Assembly: GCA_026261815.1 (NCBI GenBank)
Contig: JAMPIT010000512.1
Location: 120,832 to 184,831 of the forward strand
DNA: 64,000 nt
Direction of reading: 5' to 3'
Source of the DNA: Monarcha castaneiventris obscurior
Lineage: Eukaryota > Chordata > Aves > Passeriformes > Monarchidae
Positions 34,801 to 48,397 of this stretch are shown piece after piece; within the stretch, counting starts at the first letter, position 1; every line of letters starts with the position of its first letter. The notes under the pieces were generated by a model, which worked only from the letters and a program-made list of their open reading frames with translations, ran no database searches and was not told the DNA's origin. Both the position numbers and the translations under genes were made by a program.

Positions 34801-37270
34801 TGAGAAAAAACCCCATAATTTAAATGCTGTCTTACTAATGAAAATCTGTGACACCTCATGAGCAAAAACAAGTAAAAGGAATTTTTGATTCAAGTACTTT
34901 ATCAACGATTTATCTGATAGAGGCATCCTGCAAGTGGAAGATGAGCTATAGATGTTGTTACCATAGATTAAAGAAATGAAAAACCAAGAGCATTTGAGAT
35001 AAGGGAAGGGTAGGAAGAAGGCAGTAGAGAATAGGAGTGGCAATAGAGCTGAGATTCAGTTCTGAATGTAAGAGATAAGTCTTCTTTTTTTTTTGTTCTT
35101 CCTGCCTGTGCTTAGTCTTCTTAAAATGCAAAGTTTGAAAACTTTTAACTTTTTTTTTATTTTAAGCTTCCTTAACCTTGCATGACACAATGAAACTTCT
35201 GAACTAGCTTTTTTACCCCCATTTTATCCTCTTCCCCCATTCTAAAATAAGCATTCATTGGGAACATTGAGGTCAGAGATTTTTGATCTTCAGAATTACA
35301 TGAATATTGCATTGTTGCTGTAATCTTTGGATCACATTTCCAGAGAAGAAAGAAGAAAAAAAATTCAAGAATCAATACAAAATAGAGAGCATACAGATGT
35401 GACGGCTCTGTGGGGGTGCAGCATGCCTTGTCTGAAACTACCATCTACCAGACAAAATAAACCAGGGCAGCACGATTTCTGCAGTCAATTCCAGTGAGGA
35501 AGCTAAAAGACTGGCAACATTAAATAAGGACATCCATGACACTTGGATGTAATTAAATCACTGGAGATTAATCTAAATTAAAATCATCTAAAGCATTGAA
35601 AGTAGACTGCAGAGTAAACTTGATTGAGGGAAAATGTTTTCTAAACTGATGATACTTTAATAGAGTAATCTAATCCAGTTAATGCCTACAGGGTTGTTTC
35701 TGAGGCAATTATAAAGGAAATCAACAAGAAAACAAAAATTCTAATGAATCATAAGTGACAGAACAAGGAAGGACTTCCCTCATTGCACATTCTGATCCTC
35801 AGCATTTTTTGGAGAACTCATTACTATTTAATGTAATATAGTTTCAAGCAATCCTGATTGTCCCAAATTCCTTTGCAATCTGAGAGTCTTCTAGTCTTCT
35901 TGACTACTTTCACTGTTAGTAAGTCTTTGAGTCTTTCTCCTTTTTCTTTTTTTTTCTTTTTTTCCCTTTTTTTTTTTTTGGTACAGTTTGGAGTTCTTCT
36001 TTTTTTCGATTTTGCTATTGCTTTTTCTCTTGTCGTAGTCTAAGACTGTGAATAACTCCTTTCTTTGATTTACATTTTTTTGGTTTAGGATCTTACATTT
36101 CAAGCATTGATCATATCTTAATATTGATTGAACCTTGCTGAAATGCATCATGTTCAGCTCCTACAGTCTCTTTATATTCACAACATTTATATCTCTTTCT
36201 CAAATCTTTAATTTTATTTCCCACTATACTTGTCATATACTTAAAATCATGAAACAAAGAGCTCCATACGTGAACACCAATTTAAGCATTAGCTATGCAA
36301 TAAATCATTATTACTTAACTGAAACACAGTATGAATGTTTACTTCATGTCAGCATCACAGTAAACACTTGCTTTTTGTTGTTGCTGTTGTTGAATTGTTA
36401 CTGGATATTTCAGACTTATTAGCTGTATATTTGTCTGTGCTGTTTCTTTCTTTCCCTCTTACCATGTAGTGATCTAGAAGACAAAGATTATTCAGAAAGT
36501 GTCTTGCTGTTTTGCATCACGACTTATAGTGATTGCTGCTGTAAAAAGAAATCACTCTCACATCCTGGCTCTGGGACACACTGAATATGTAGGAATCCTG
36601 CTACAAGTCAGCTGCCATTATCACAGAAGCAATATAATATACGCGCGAAGTTACTCCCTTCTCTAGCTGAGGTTCAATTCAGAAGCAGTAATATGTTAGT
36701 AAAAAACCTTAATTTTGTTGTTTTTTCTCAGAACAAAATCAGGGGTTTTACAAAGAAAAACTTCTTTTTGAGAAGTTTTGAAAAAAAATATTTGCTCTTA
36801 AAACAAAAAGGTCTGTTATTATTTAGTGCATAAAGTCTTCTGAATTCAACCATCAGCATAGTTATACATTTTAGAGTATAGGAAAGAAAGAGAAAATATT
36901 AAAGGAGGATAATCCTTCTTTTTGTATTTATTCACCTGTTTAATTTTTTCAACTCTGTACTGTGTTACTTTGCATGATCCCCAATTCAGATGATTCATTC
37001 CACCTTTTATATATAATTCTTTTTCTATTTTATTTTGCAATAAAATACAAATAGATGTTTAAATAACAGAAATGGAGTTCAGAAAGTATTTTGAGATTAA
37101 GTAAGGAAAGTATGCAGCATGAAAGAAAAATCTAATTTAAAATACAGAATATCAATGCTTTGTTGAAAGAGATGTAGAGTATTGCAAACAGAAATGCAAA
37201 CATATTTCAAATTCAAGCTTAAACTAGTGTTTTATATAATAGTATATGCTTGAAAATGGTCTCAGGTTTC
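31860..37270. other. AT-rich non-coding interval
   Basis: No gene or mobile element is recognised with confidence. Two less AT-rich patches, at about 32430-32790 and 33490-33840, carry minus-strand ORFs of 80 and 104 codons without recognisable domains. A T-rich tract lies at 35940-36010. Confidence 0.55.
35935..36012 (+). repeat. T-rich polypyrimidine tract
   Basis: Runs of T broken by single C or G bases. Low-complexity sequence that creates lysine- or phenylalanine-rich pseudo-ORFs. Confidence 0.85.
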
Positions 37271-37272
37271 CT

Positions 37273-37372
37273 AGAATCATAGAAAGGTTTGAGTTGAAAG
37301 GGACCATAAAGATCATCTAGTTCCAAATGCCCCTGCCATGGGCAGGGACACCTTTCACTAGACAAGGTTAGT
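37273..37372 (-). mobile_element. CR1 LINE 3' tail (about 100 bp)
   Basis: Minus-strand CR1 end: 'agaatcatagaaaggtttga', 'gaccataaagatcatctag', 'cccctgccatgggcaggga'. It is a very short 5'-truncated copy ending at 'cactagacaagg'. Confidence 0.92.
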
Positions 37373-37448
37373 TAACTGCATAATCCAAATCTGCAGAATA
37401 TACAGTTAAAACAACAATTACTGTTTTTATTTGCTAACATTATCAGCT

Positions 37449-37927
37449 GTTAAAGAACAGTATAAACCCCGCCCCTTCTTCTAGAAAGTTCCATCAAATG
37501 CATCGAGTGATTGGTTCAGGCTTGATTGATGTCTATGTTCCACCCCCTTGTAAAAATTTGATTTGTTCTTGGACTCTGTGCCCTCCTACCCTCTGATGTT
37601 CCATTGGCTGACTACCCGGCACCCCTCCCATGTCAGACCCCCTTATAAGATCATGCACCCCTGTTCCCCCCGGCTCTCTCCTGAGGACCTGCTCCTGTTC
37701 AGAAGCTACTGTCCTTCCCTCAATAAAGGAGTTCACGGGGAGATCCCCTCTCGCCACCCTTTGCCTCCTCACCTCTTTACTGCGCCTTGTCTCTCCTCAC
37801 GGGGAGCCGCCCTTCATCTGCGAGAACCAGCCTCGCTTCGCCCACGGCACCTGAGCTTGGTGAGGTGTCCAGGGTTCCCTCGGGCCGGCGTCCTTCGCTG
37901 AGGGCAGCTAAGGATAGCCAGGCAACA
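37449..37927 (+). mobile_element. ERV LTR, plus strand (ends approximate)
   Basis: A GC-richer block has a TATA box at 37644-37649 (ttataag), AATAAA at 37722-37727, and a CCCC/CTC-rich R-U5. This is LTR architecture with about 75 bp from TATA to polyadenylation signal. A plausible start is TGTTAAAGAACAG at 37479 or slightly upstream, and a plausible end is GGCAACA at 37927. I found no convincing target duplication, so boundaries and class (probably ERVK-type) are uncertain. The 112-codon ORF inside is incidental. Confidence 0.65.
37722..37727 (+). terminator. LTR polyadenylation signal AATAAA
   Basis: AATAAA about 75 bp downstream of the LTR's TATA box. Confidence 0.7.
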
Positions 37928-37929
37928 CA

Positions 37930-40352
37930 CTTCTCTGTCTCTTTAAAAGCAGCAGTGTGATAGATATCTTCTCAGTTTTTGGGTTATGAAATTTTAATTT
38001 GCAACATGAAACTGAAGTCTATTTAGTGTCCAAGCAGTTTTTGGAATGGATTTTTTTGCAAATATTAAGATTAGATTTATGTCTTTCATTAAAAACCTGT
38101 CATCAAGATTTACAAAATACTATTTCTATATAGGAAGCTATTTGCCTCTTTTTAATGACTTTACTAATAATTGTGCTAATATACTCTGTATACGAGCAAC
38201 TTTTTTTTTTTTACATTATTAAAAGACAAAAAGACAAAAATATTAAAATATTACAAAAGTTATTAACAGATGGTTTTAGATGTAATAGACAATCATGAAT
38301 CATTTTGATGGTTGTTCACTGTGCTTCATGATAAACTGTTGTATCTCTTAACTGTTCCTCTCTTAAGAGGGAAGTGCATCATATGAATAGATTTTTTAAA
38401 ATGTAGTAGTATACTACAGTACAATACTGTTGTTCTAACATAATGGCCCTTCATCCAATACTTACAAGCATTTACAACCACTTTATCCTGATTTTCAAAT
38501 CTTAATTGTTTTACAATTTGTTAAGATGTGAATGAGATCTATTGTGTAGCTTTGATATGAGATCTTAGTTGGATTGTTTTTAGCAGTAACAGGACATGCC
38601 AAAAGGAGTCTAGTTTTCTGTCTTTCTGTTTTACTTCGATTTTTTTTTCCCCACTTAAAAAAAGGAAACACCAGGTCACTTTAAAATAGAAAACTTAATG
38701 TTACAACTAAAAGCAGAATCTGACTAACTTTTCCTGGGAAAAAAAGGAAATTTACTGTCTTATCATGATTTTTGTTCATATTTCCCAAAACTTCTCTTTC
38801 ACTCTTAGTGGGGCTCTCTAATTAAACACAACATTTTTATGTTTATTGGTACTCGCTAATTAAGCAAAACCGTATATGAATTCTCATTTGTATATCAGAA
38901 GATCTTATCAGTCCTAGCAGAATATTCCGGAATGGAAAATTAATTATCTAAATTACAACTTCCTTGATGCTTTCTAAAATTGTTCTTAAATACCTTTTTA
39001 TTTTTTACAATATATGATACCTGGGAAAAATTTTCATTCCAGCTAGAGTAATGTGTATTGTTGAAGGCACTTTTAATACTAAGGAGTAGATGAGGAGGCA
39101 GATAACTGATGACTCAGATTCACATCTAGATTACGTCTTTCAATAATTTGGTGATTGCAGCTATTCCAAACCAAATCAATGGATTGTAATACAGAAAATT
39201 TAGATTCTCCCTACTCATACTGAGTTTTTTTGAAGGAATTTGGAGACTTCCTTACATGTAAAAACAGTTGCAAGGAAGCAAAAGAGTCTTTTTATAGTTG
39301 CTTCTACAGTTTGGACGTATAATCTATCCGCATGGAGCTGGAACTGAGGAAGATTATTTGATTATCATATCTACTTCCATTTTCCCCAAGGTGGTAGAAA
39401 ATAGATAGGTCTAGAGAAAGGCACTCTTTTCTCAAGATCACTCTATCTATGACAGCTTTTCTCAACTCTCTTTTCCAAGGTGTAGTATTGTATTTCAATA
39501 AGGTATTTCTACATTGTATGAACTATGCAACTGAATTTAGCTCAGAATTCTTATTTTTTAATTTTTATATTTTCTTCAATCTCAAAGCTAACCATTAAAG
39601 CTTATGGCTTCTATTGACTCTAATTGTAGGACTGTGAGTCAGAATACCTCTTTTTATTGTCTGTGCTCTAGAGGGATTTAAATTCACTCTGAATAAAGTG
39701 GGAATTTCAGCTGATCATCAGTGATTATTTCTAAAAAATAGGTTTTTTCCCTTGAACCAAATAATCATTATTTATTTAGGGTATTACAGAATGAAAGTTC
39801 TCAGAGCCACAACCAACCCAAATCATATTTTAAAATTCATGGAGGCTTTGGAAGTCTCCATGGCTCCTGGTGTATGCCTCCCTTTTCTCCTGCTTTTCTT
39901 CTTAAACATAGTCTACATGCTTCTTTCGAAATGCACTCCAGGGAAGCTCAGTGTTAAAAGTTAATGTCCATTGGCTGAGGCTTCATACTGTTTCTGCAAA
40001 GACAACTCTCTAAAATACGTTGCCTATTCAATTCTGTAGTTTCTGGTTAGACAGGCTCTGTTTTCTTCTCCTTTTGCCCAAGGCGAGACTTAAGTCGGTT
40101 CTGTTCACATCAAATATCATTTGGAAATTTGGAGAGAAAAACTGACAATATGCAGTAAATAAAAATACTAACATTATTTTCCTGTTTCCTACATCCTACA
40201 TTTCTACATTTCCTACATTTATTAACAAAACATAAACAAATAATATATACATCTATATGTGGAAATATCTTTCATGGTGCCTTTTTTCCTTGATTTTTTT
40301 TATACTTATGCACAAATATATATATTCAAAAGAAAAAAAAAAGCAGTTAAAT
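37930..40352. other. AT-rich non-coding interval, nothing recognised
   Basis: No gene or mobile element is visible here. Confidence 0.6.
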
Positions 40353-40354
40353 AA

Positions 40355-40462
40355 GAATCATAGAATAATAGCCTGGGATGGAAGGGATTGTAAAGATTAT
40401 CTAGTTCCAGCTACCCTGCCATGAGGAAGGGACACCTTTCATTAGACCAGGTTACTCAGACA
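40355..40462 (-). mobile_element. CR1 LINE 3' tail (about 105 bp)
   Basis: Minus-strand CR1 end: 'gaatcatagaataatagcct', 'taaagattatctagttcc', 'accctgccatgaggaaggga', 'attagaccaggtta'. A 5'-truncated copy. Confidence 0.92.
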
Positions 40463-40469
40463 TAACATG

Positions 40470-41403
40470 AATCTCACACAAACAGTTCAATACCTTCTAC
40501 TCAAACTGACTAAGACCTTTTTTAACATGGAGCAGATACACCACTCCCTTCTGACTGGTCCCTATGATTACTGGTCCCTATGAGTGAAGTATGATGAGGC
40601 ATTTTCCCAGACACAAAGGCCAATGGGTCCAGAGTAGTGGGCGAATATTTTCATAACCTCTCTCATTCTCCAAAACCAGCTAGGGACAATACTGGCCTAA
40701 TGTCTAAACTGTGACTGAGAAGCATTTGGGGAAGTGCTAGTTTACACAGTCCCAAAGTCCTAAATGTCAAAGACTATTCTGATCATTCATAAGTAAAGAA
40801 AAAAATAATTGCTATTCCCAGTAATATTTAATTACTGGTTTTTTTTTCTGTTTATTTCATTAATCCAGACATAGCTCAGGGACAGAGGGGTGCCACCTGT
40901 GTTACCCCAATGGGCATAACAAGTTATGACTGAGCAGCTGAATCCAGCACAGGCACCACTTAATAAAGTAAGAACACCTCAGTAATGTTGAAGCCTGACT
41001 CTTTAGCCTGGATCAGCAACCTTAGTAACAAACTACTGCAGCAATTTATCATACAGGCTGTCCTGAGTCTGATTTACAAAGGAAAGCCTCAGCAGGAATG
41101 TTGGTACTTGGCACTAGATAAAACAGAGTGAAGGTGAGTTTCCCTAAAGCAAAACTTCAGTGTGTGAAATTTTCCATTCCTAGCCATTGTTATCTTCACA
41201 CTGTTAAATGACAGTATGCAGTTCATTAACAGATTTGGGGGCTCACCTGAGCTCTCAATGAGGATGAAGTGTTTAATAAATCAGGAAAATTGCAGGGTTT
41301 TTCTACTAGCCCTCATTTTTTTTTCTCTGTTACATAATAAGCTTTCCAAAATCAGTATCTTGTGTCCAGATACACAGAAAGTATTTAGAGGTGACACTTC
41401 AGG
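40470..41403. other. non-coding interval, nothing recognised with confidence
   Basis: A less AT-rich stretch at about 40860-41110 contains an AATAAA (near 40962) but no LTR ends or other retroviral marks. A 14-bp tandem duplication ('actggtccctatga') lies near 40555-40585. Confidence 0.5.
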
Positions 41404-41404
41404 A

Positions 41405-41425
41405 TTTTATATATACGTGTGTGTG

Positions 41426-41460
<35 letters not shown>

Positions 41461-41597
41461 ATATATATATATAAAATATATATATATAATATATATATAA
41501 TATATATTATATATATAAAATATATAAAATATATATTTATATATATAATATATTTATTTATATATTTATATATATATTTATATATATATATAGCTTG
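41405..41597. repeat. compound (TA)n/(TG)n microsatellite
   Basis: GT and TA dinucleotide arrays alternate, then continue as long self-complementary TATATA/TATAAAATATA and TTTA-containing arrays to about 41597. The tract is largely palindromic and can fold on itself. It yields Tyr/Ile pseudo-ORFs on both strands that should not be called genes. Confidence 0.95.
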
Positions 41598-41681
41598 TAT
41601 AAAGGAGCCAGGTGTTATCAACCTGCATATATGAAGAGGCTAAGGGGGTCATTACACCGTCATAAGGAATTTAAAAAAAAG

Positions 41682-41925
41682 TGTATTGCATGATTCTTAA
41701 GAACATGCAGGCATTAGCTATATTTATTGAGGGATGTCCCCAGCTGCTGAGGCTGTCACTGAATGGCCTGAACTGATGCTCACTGAGCATGCATGGGCTG
41801 CACCAGGGGCTGGCTGCATGCAGCCTAACAGGAATGAACATTGGAATGGTCTGACTCCTTAGCTGTTCCCAGGAAGCTGCTCTCAGAAATGTAAAGCAGT
41901 TGAACATTTCTCATGTTACAACACA
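41682..41925 (-). mobile_element. possible short LTR, minus strand
   Basis: A GC-richer 244-bp block begins TGTATTGC and ends ACAACACA on the plus strand, with AAAG on both sides (41678-41681 and 41926-41929). On the minus strand an AATAAA occurs about 45 bp before the 3' end. No TATA box is visible and the AAAG duplication lies in an A-rich run, so the assignment is weak. Confidence 0.35.
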
Positions 41926-41929
41926 AAAG

Positions 41930-44900
41930 GAGGAGATTGAGTTTTATGTATATCATTGTACACCTTTACCTGCTACTACTACTATTAATTCTGTAGCAAC
42001 AGCACATCAGTTTAACACCAAGTAATTGATCAAGAATCTGAACATGATATGCAGTAGCTATATGGTTAAACTCAGAACTCTTTCAGTAAGCTATTGCTGA
42101 AATACTACACTTCAGTGAGTTATTACACTTCATGGACACATTAAAATACATTTTAACATCTGTAAACTGACAAGAAATCTCTGCTTTGTTTGTCAGTATA
42201 CTTCTGGGTGCAAAATAATTAGCTAATATGATTGTCTAGCAATAAAATATTTGTCTTTTACACCTACATTATCTAACAAGCAAACAAAAAATCCCAGAAG
42301 GAAACAGATTTTAGAAAGGCATAAACTGATGCATTTGCTGATATCTGCAAAAATTTACTTTGTATCAATACATATCCAGTTTTGAACAGATTTCTACATG
42401 AAAATATTAGCTCTGTCAAATTGAACTAAGGATCCTAAAATGTATTTTAAAACATATCATTTGATTATTCTGAAAAACAAAAACTAAAACTTAAAATGTC
42501 AAATAGTCCAGGTTCATAATCCCACACGTTTTAAACTGCAAGCATTACATTTATGTAGATCTTCAAAAAGAAAATCTGATTGATCCAACTGAGTCCATGT
42601 GCTCAGCTAAACTTCTTATGTTAATGGTCTCATCTTCACAGGCAATACAGAAAAATAAGCTTTTTCTAGAAGTCTTTCTAAATTTTCTGCTCTTCCAATG
42701 TGCTGAACAGCAATTCACAGGTGAAGTTACCAGTTAGATCCAAACTTCAAGAGAAATTTCTTCCCACCTCTCCTGTTTCTCGCAGCTCAGTCCGACTCTT
42801 TTACCTATGATTGTTACTGAAAAAGACTAACTGGAGACAGACTATCAGAGAATACTCATTTCTCAGGAACACCATGATAGTTCTGATCAACATTATCCTG
42901 ATAACATGGTATATTGACCATCTGTACTGTTGCCAGTTTGGGGACAATTATACCCTCTGTGAATAAAACTGTACTTTGAAAAATTTATCATGTGAGTTTT
43001 GTTCAGCTCTGTATCTCATTCTGCTCACTTCCTATTCACCCACAGATTTTCTTATATATAACATCTCAAAAATTCTGTAACAGTGAAATGAACACTAGAT
43101 ATGCTGATCTGATTTCTCTGTAGCATTGAGAAAGACTACCAGTTGCACAGTAAACAGTTCTCCTTGGTTATGCATAAATCCCATTTGATTTTCCACAGAG
43201 ATTGTAATACCCAAGAATTTCGGATTTTCCAGAAGATAATACTCCTTGGAACCTTACCAGATCTTACGTTTGAACCCTAAATTTTGAGTTACATTTTTAA
43301 GCCAATGATTTTGCAAGTGTGTAGGATATTGGATCTAAAATATTAAGCAAAGGATAAGAGATTAATTAAAAATATATATATTTTTTGTCCAAGAAAATAT
43401 GATAGGAAAAGGAAATATGTCAAGAATGGCAAAAATTATTACATGTATTTTCAGAATTTGAGAGCTGAGACCAGTGGTGAAAAGGAAGCCTCACTACTGC
43501 ATTTGCTTTACAAGTAGCTGGTGTCTCAAGCCAAATAACACAACAGACTGATGGACTGGTGTAACCCCTTCAGCTTTCACCACAAACATGAGATTCAGGC
43601 AGTTTAATACTGCTTCAAATCCCCTGAAGTTTGTAGTGTGCTCCAATATAGGAGCAATATAAGATTATTCATAATAGTTTTTATTATCTTCATAATGATG
43701 AAAAACAACTGTTCTGATATTTAACACCTTCCCTATCAGCTGAAAATTTTCCAAGAAGGAAGCACTCAATTCAAAAACTGGGGCAGACAATAAATCAAAC
43801 TATTACTGGCAATCTTGGTGCAGAGCTGGGAGAATGAGCAAAATGGAAAATGCATCACCTTAGTAGTCCCACAAGGTCAAAGTACATTTGGAATATTTAC
43901 AGAAAATGTATCTGAGTACACATTTCCAAACTCAGATATTATACAAAGCATTGCTTTCCAGGACAATGAGTTTTGTCAAAAAACTTATAACTCGAAATAA
44001 ACTATTCTGAACTTTGTACAAAGAGTTCTTCTATGTGCATAGTCTTTTTTCAAATCATGAGATATGCCTGAAGAAATTACCCCAAAAAACCAAGTTATAT
44101 ACAAATTCTTTGAGCAAAATTACAAATTTGCCTGTTAATTGTCCTGGTTATTGAAAGTAGACATTAAATTTCTGAATAAGTCACTGTTTTCCCTAATTAG
44201 TATAAAGCTAATTGGCAGGGAAAACAGTTCCATACTTACGGTAATAAATGAGTTTTTAAAACTACTAAGAGTTCTAAAGGTAGATATAGGCAGGTAAGTG
44301 AAGTTAGACTTCTCAGAATGCAAAGTTCAGTCCTTTTTACCTTGTCCCAGAGAAGATGCAATAGATATGGAAATGCTTTATAGCCAAACAGGGAATCTGA
44401 CCAGGATTTAATTCTTTTAAATTTTACCTAAATAGGTTGGAAATGCAAAATTTGTGTTCCTAATTTTTCTTCCATAATGTACAGAGATGAACACAGAGAA
44501 TGAACAGAAAATGGATACCTGTTTTAATTTCTGAGAATAGCTATTCATGGGATCCCCTAACAAGCAACAGAATGTAGTGCAACAGAGTATTAACAGTGTA
44601 AAGAGACTAACCAAATTACTTATTATCAGAAAAGATGCTGGCCTCCCAGGGTTAGGAAAAAACTAATGAACTAAAAATCTCGTAGTGAGGCCTTTCAGTG
44701 TGCCTTCTGAAAATTCATCTGTCTCTAAACATTTAATATTGGCAACATTGAGGGACTGGACCAGTTTGAAAAAGTATGGCAATTTGAATATTTTTAGGCC
44801 AGAATACATTTTTTTCAGTATCTGTCAATTTCTGTAATACTCACACATGTTTCTCCAAATAAATTTTCCCAATATTTTTACCCAAGTGGGAATGTTTATT

Positions 44901-45288
44901 GTATTGTATTTAGAAGTTGGATTTTTGTTTTTCTCAAGAAATATTTAATAGCAATAAAATCAGAAGAAACAGGTCTGAAAATAGAGCTATAAGATGCAGT
45001 TTCCTTAGCAACAAAAATTCTCAGATATCTTCCAAATTCCAACACCTCATGAAAACTGGAAAAAGCATCTACTGTGTTCACATTCTCCCCTCCCCTGTAT
45101 TCTGAAGCCTTGCTTTGTAATTATGTGTATTCATACAGACAAGTGGAATGCTCCCTGAAACGAAGTACTTCATCTCCTAACAATTTTCCTTACTTATATT
45201 TTTGAGGTGGCTTATGAAATTGTACAGATTCACCATTTTTACACAACAGCTGGGAAAAATGTGAGGAGGAAACTAGAGGAGATGTCAT
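41930..45288. other. AT-rich non-coding interval, nothing recognised
   Basis: No gene or mobile element is visible. The 61-codon plus-strand ORF at 43815-44000 has no recognisable features. Confidence 0.6.
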
Positions 45289-45292
45289 TTTA

Positions 45293-45365
45293 TACACACA
45301 CACACACACACATATACATATATTTAATACATATACATATATACATACATTATATCTATACATAT
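45293..45365. repeat. (AC)n/(AT)n microsatellite
   Basis: About ten AC units (45294-45312) followed by ATAC/ATATAC units to about 45365. Confidence 0.92.
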
Positions 45366-48300
45366 GAAATAGAGCAAAAAACCCCACAAACAAACAAATA
45401 AACTACAAAAAAGCCCTAGGCCCAAAGAAATTAAAAGAGCGACAAAGACTGATTATCAGAGGATGATATAGGGGATGGAATGGCATTAAGTGCTATTTCA
45501 TGGCAATTTTTGTGGGAAAGGACTAAATGTAGCTAGTCAGAAACAATACACAGTAACAATAGAATTAACACAGAGAAAAATAGGAAATAATACAAATAAC
45601 TCACAGGTAAAATAAGTAGGATTTTAAAAATATAAAAGGTAAATGTGTTTAATATAAAGGTTGATAAGAAAATTCAATCAAGAATTGCTTTCCTATTGTG
45701 CTTTCCTGTGTGTTTTCTGTAGAGTTTGACCCCAAGCCCACGCTGAACTACAGGCATCATATGAGCTCTGAGGAAAGACAAGATGAATCTGTACAAGCTT
45801 TCTTCTGGTATCATCCAGCGGCATCCTTACCTCCAGTGCAATGGACAAGAGACACTGTGTAAGAGCACGTTTCTTCCAGAAGGAAGCTCCCTGACACACA
45901 GGCAAAAAAGTTTTCTAGGCAGCTGCCTGTGTATGACAGGAGTACTGCTACCACAAGCATCCCCTAGGGTTAGATAATGAGCTGGGGCTGAGGTCACTGA
46001 GCTCAGACAGTTGGAAGTGGGACAAAAATGCTACTTCTTAGTTTAGTTGTCAAAGTAGGGTTTTTTTGCAAGTAATCTCTGGTTAAGTGCTAGATGATTC
46101 AATTTCAAAATAAGTGTGTATAATAAATGACAAGTGATCAGATGAAACTTTTCTTACTCAGTTTGAGATAGAGAATCCCTTCTAATATCAGAGATATGAT
46201 TGATAAAGATGTGGAATGCCTCTTGCTTTCAAATCCTAGAATGTCTAATGTTTTCCTGTAGTCAAAAATGAATTGGGAATATTGAAACAGTTGACTTGGA
46301 TATGAGATTTATTTCCTTTCTTTTCTGTCGTTCATCAAAATATAAATCCTTTGGGCAGCCAGCTAGATGTTTCTTTCCTTTTTTTTTTCCCTGAAACGTT
46401 CTTTGAAATACCATTAATATTCATAACAATATTTAATTAGAGAAATTTTTTTCCTGTATGTGTGTTTCTCTTTTCAGCAATCAGCAACCCTAGTCACTTT
46501 TTCCCTTTAGTCATTGCATGGGGTCTAATTCATGTCAGTACCTGCTGAGGAATGAAAAACAAATTGTAATATTTTCTAGGAAATCTAATTCTGCTCATTA
46601 CCCAGATAATCCTCTTTTTATTTCCAGGCTGATTTTTTTTAGTTTATATACAGGGTGTAGATTATTTGGACTGAAGCAAATTTTTTGGTGGAAATTCTGT
46701 TGTTTATGGTTTTCTGCCTCCTCTCCCCCTTGTCTTGTTGACACCATATTTTGAAGAAATGTTTTCAGTAAAGTCAGAATTCCATTACATTGTTATTGCA
46801 CACTTAAAAAGAAATATTTTCCTAACTTACTCATTTGAACATGTAAATTTGGAAAATTTTTAGAATATTCAATGAAGATTCCTTAAAATCAAACAAAATT
46901 CAGTTCTTTGTAGTCATCACTAAGTTGGTGACTATTGATGCTGCAAGGGACAAAGGATATACCAGTACTTAAATACAACAATTTAGATTAAATCTACACT
47001 GTTGCCATCTTTGTGACTATTGTAGGAAATAGTTTAATCACTACTGTCATTTTTTCAGTGACAATATGAAGTGCAGTTCAGTGCAATTTATCCTGTTCTG
47101 TACAAATTAAAAAACAACCTCTGAGCTAGGAGACATTGGCTTATTCCTTTACTCCATGGTATATTTCTTACATTATTTTAGGTGGGTTATTTAGGGTCAG
47201 CTCAACAAAATTTTGGGTTATAATTTACATTCCCGAGACCAAATTGCTTTTGCTTTCACTAAGGAACCAAGAATCTATAGGGAACTTTTCAACAACATAG
47301 TTCACTGTTGAAAAGATTTGTTTTATCACCAGTTAATTGAATTTTTATCATGGATTTTTTTCTAAGTCCAAGATGTAGTGTCTGATCAGAGGAAGAACTG
47401 GAAGCAAAACCAGACCAATTTTTAATCATAACAGTTTCTCATATATTTGAGCAAAATACAGATCTTTCTTCTTCCTGTACTGATCTCTTGCCTCCCATGT
47501 GAATACTTTGAGGTAACGAAATCTGAAGAAGTTTTGTGAAACTATATTCTTCATTTCCAGAAAACACTAGGAATTATTATATTTATTTTCCCTCATTTTG
47601 CCTCTTCTGTTTATTTGGATTAAGCACTTGAGGAGCTTAAAATGGGGCCTTTTCCCACTTGGTACTTCAACTTATTCTCATACAAGCAACTATATCTTCT
47701 ACATTTGCTGTTTCCCTTTGATATGTCCCAGCTATGTTCACTTCAAATAAAAAGACATTTTAAGCTAAATGTTATTTGATGAAATTGTGTGGCTTTATGA
47801 AACAAAGACACAATCTGATAAAATCATCAGATGCTTTCTCTAAGTCAGAAGAACCATATATTTGTCTTGTAATTTCTAGTAGAACAAATTCTCCTGCATC
47901 ATTTTGTAAGACGTTCACAAGCTTTTAAATCCAAGCAAATCAACAGAGAAAAAATGATGTTTTGCTGAAGTTTTTGCATGAGTTTTACTACTATAGGTAG
48001 CTGTTACTTGTTACTGTATTTTTTTCTAAGCACTCCTGTGTCTAGACAGCAGTTTCTTTTATGCCAGACCAGATAAATAAAAAATTAAATAAAAACTCAT
48101 TAGCCCTAGAAATTTATAGGGTTTGCATTAAGTTTTGACCAATACTGTTGGAATGGGTGAAGCCTGTACTCATTAATGACTCCTTTTAGACCTATGCTTC
48201 ACTGTTCCTATCTGGCTTTTGGTTTCAATAGAACTTCTGATGTAAACAATTGTTCAGTGCGAGGAAAACAAATTACAATCACGGAGAACTTTTAATATTT

Positions 48301-48395
48301 TCATTATTATTGTCCTTTTTACATTTAGCCAATAAAATAGGGCCTGGGTATGTCTTCTTTGCACACTGTATTATTATATTTATAAACATTGCTAA
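45366..48395. other. AT-rich non-coding interval
   Basis: Apart from the exon-like segment at 45725, nothing is recognised. Confidence 0.55.
45725..45862 (+). other. candidate orphan exon-like ORF (unassigned)
   Basis: A pyrimidine-rich stretch ending in a consensus splice-acceptor sequence (TTTTCTGTAG, 45713-45722) is followed by 45 open codons and a TAA at 45860-45862. The segment is less AT-rich than its surroundings and has mixed, protein-like composition. An overlapping frame on the same strand is also open for 64 codons. I recognise no domain, and no partner exon is evident. It may be a real terminal exon, a piece of an unrecognised repeat, or chance. Confidence 0.2.
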
Positions 48396-48397
48396 GT

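Noticed and set aside
41385..41634. Tyr/Ile-rich ORFs on both strands
   Set aside because: They are translations of a TA/TG microsatellite.
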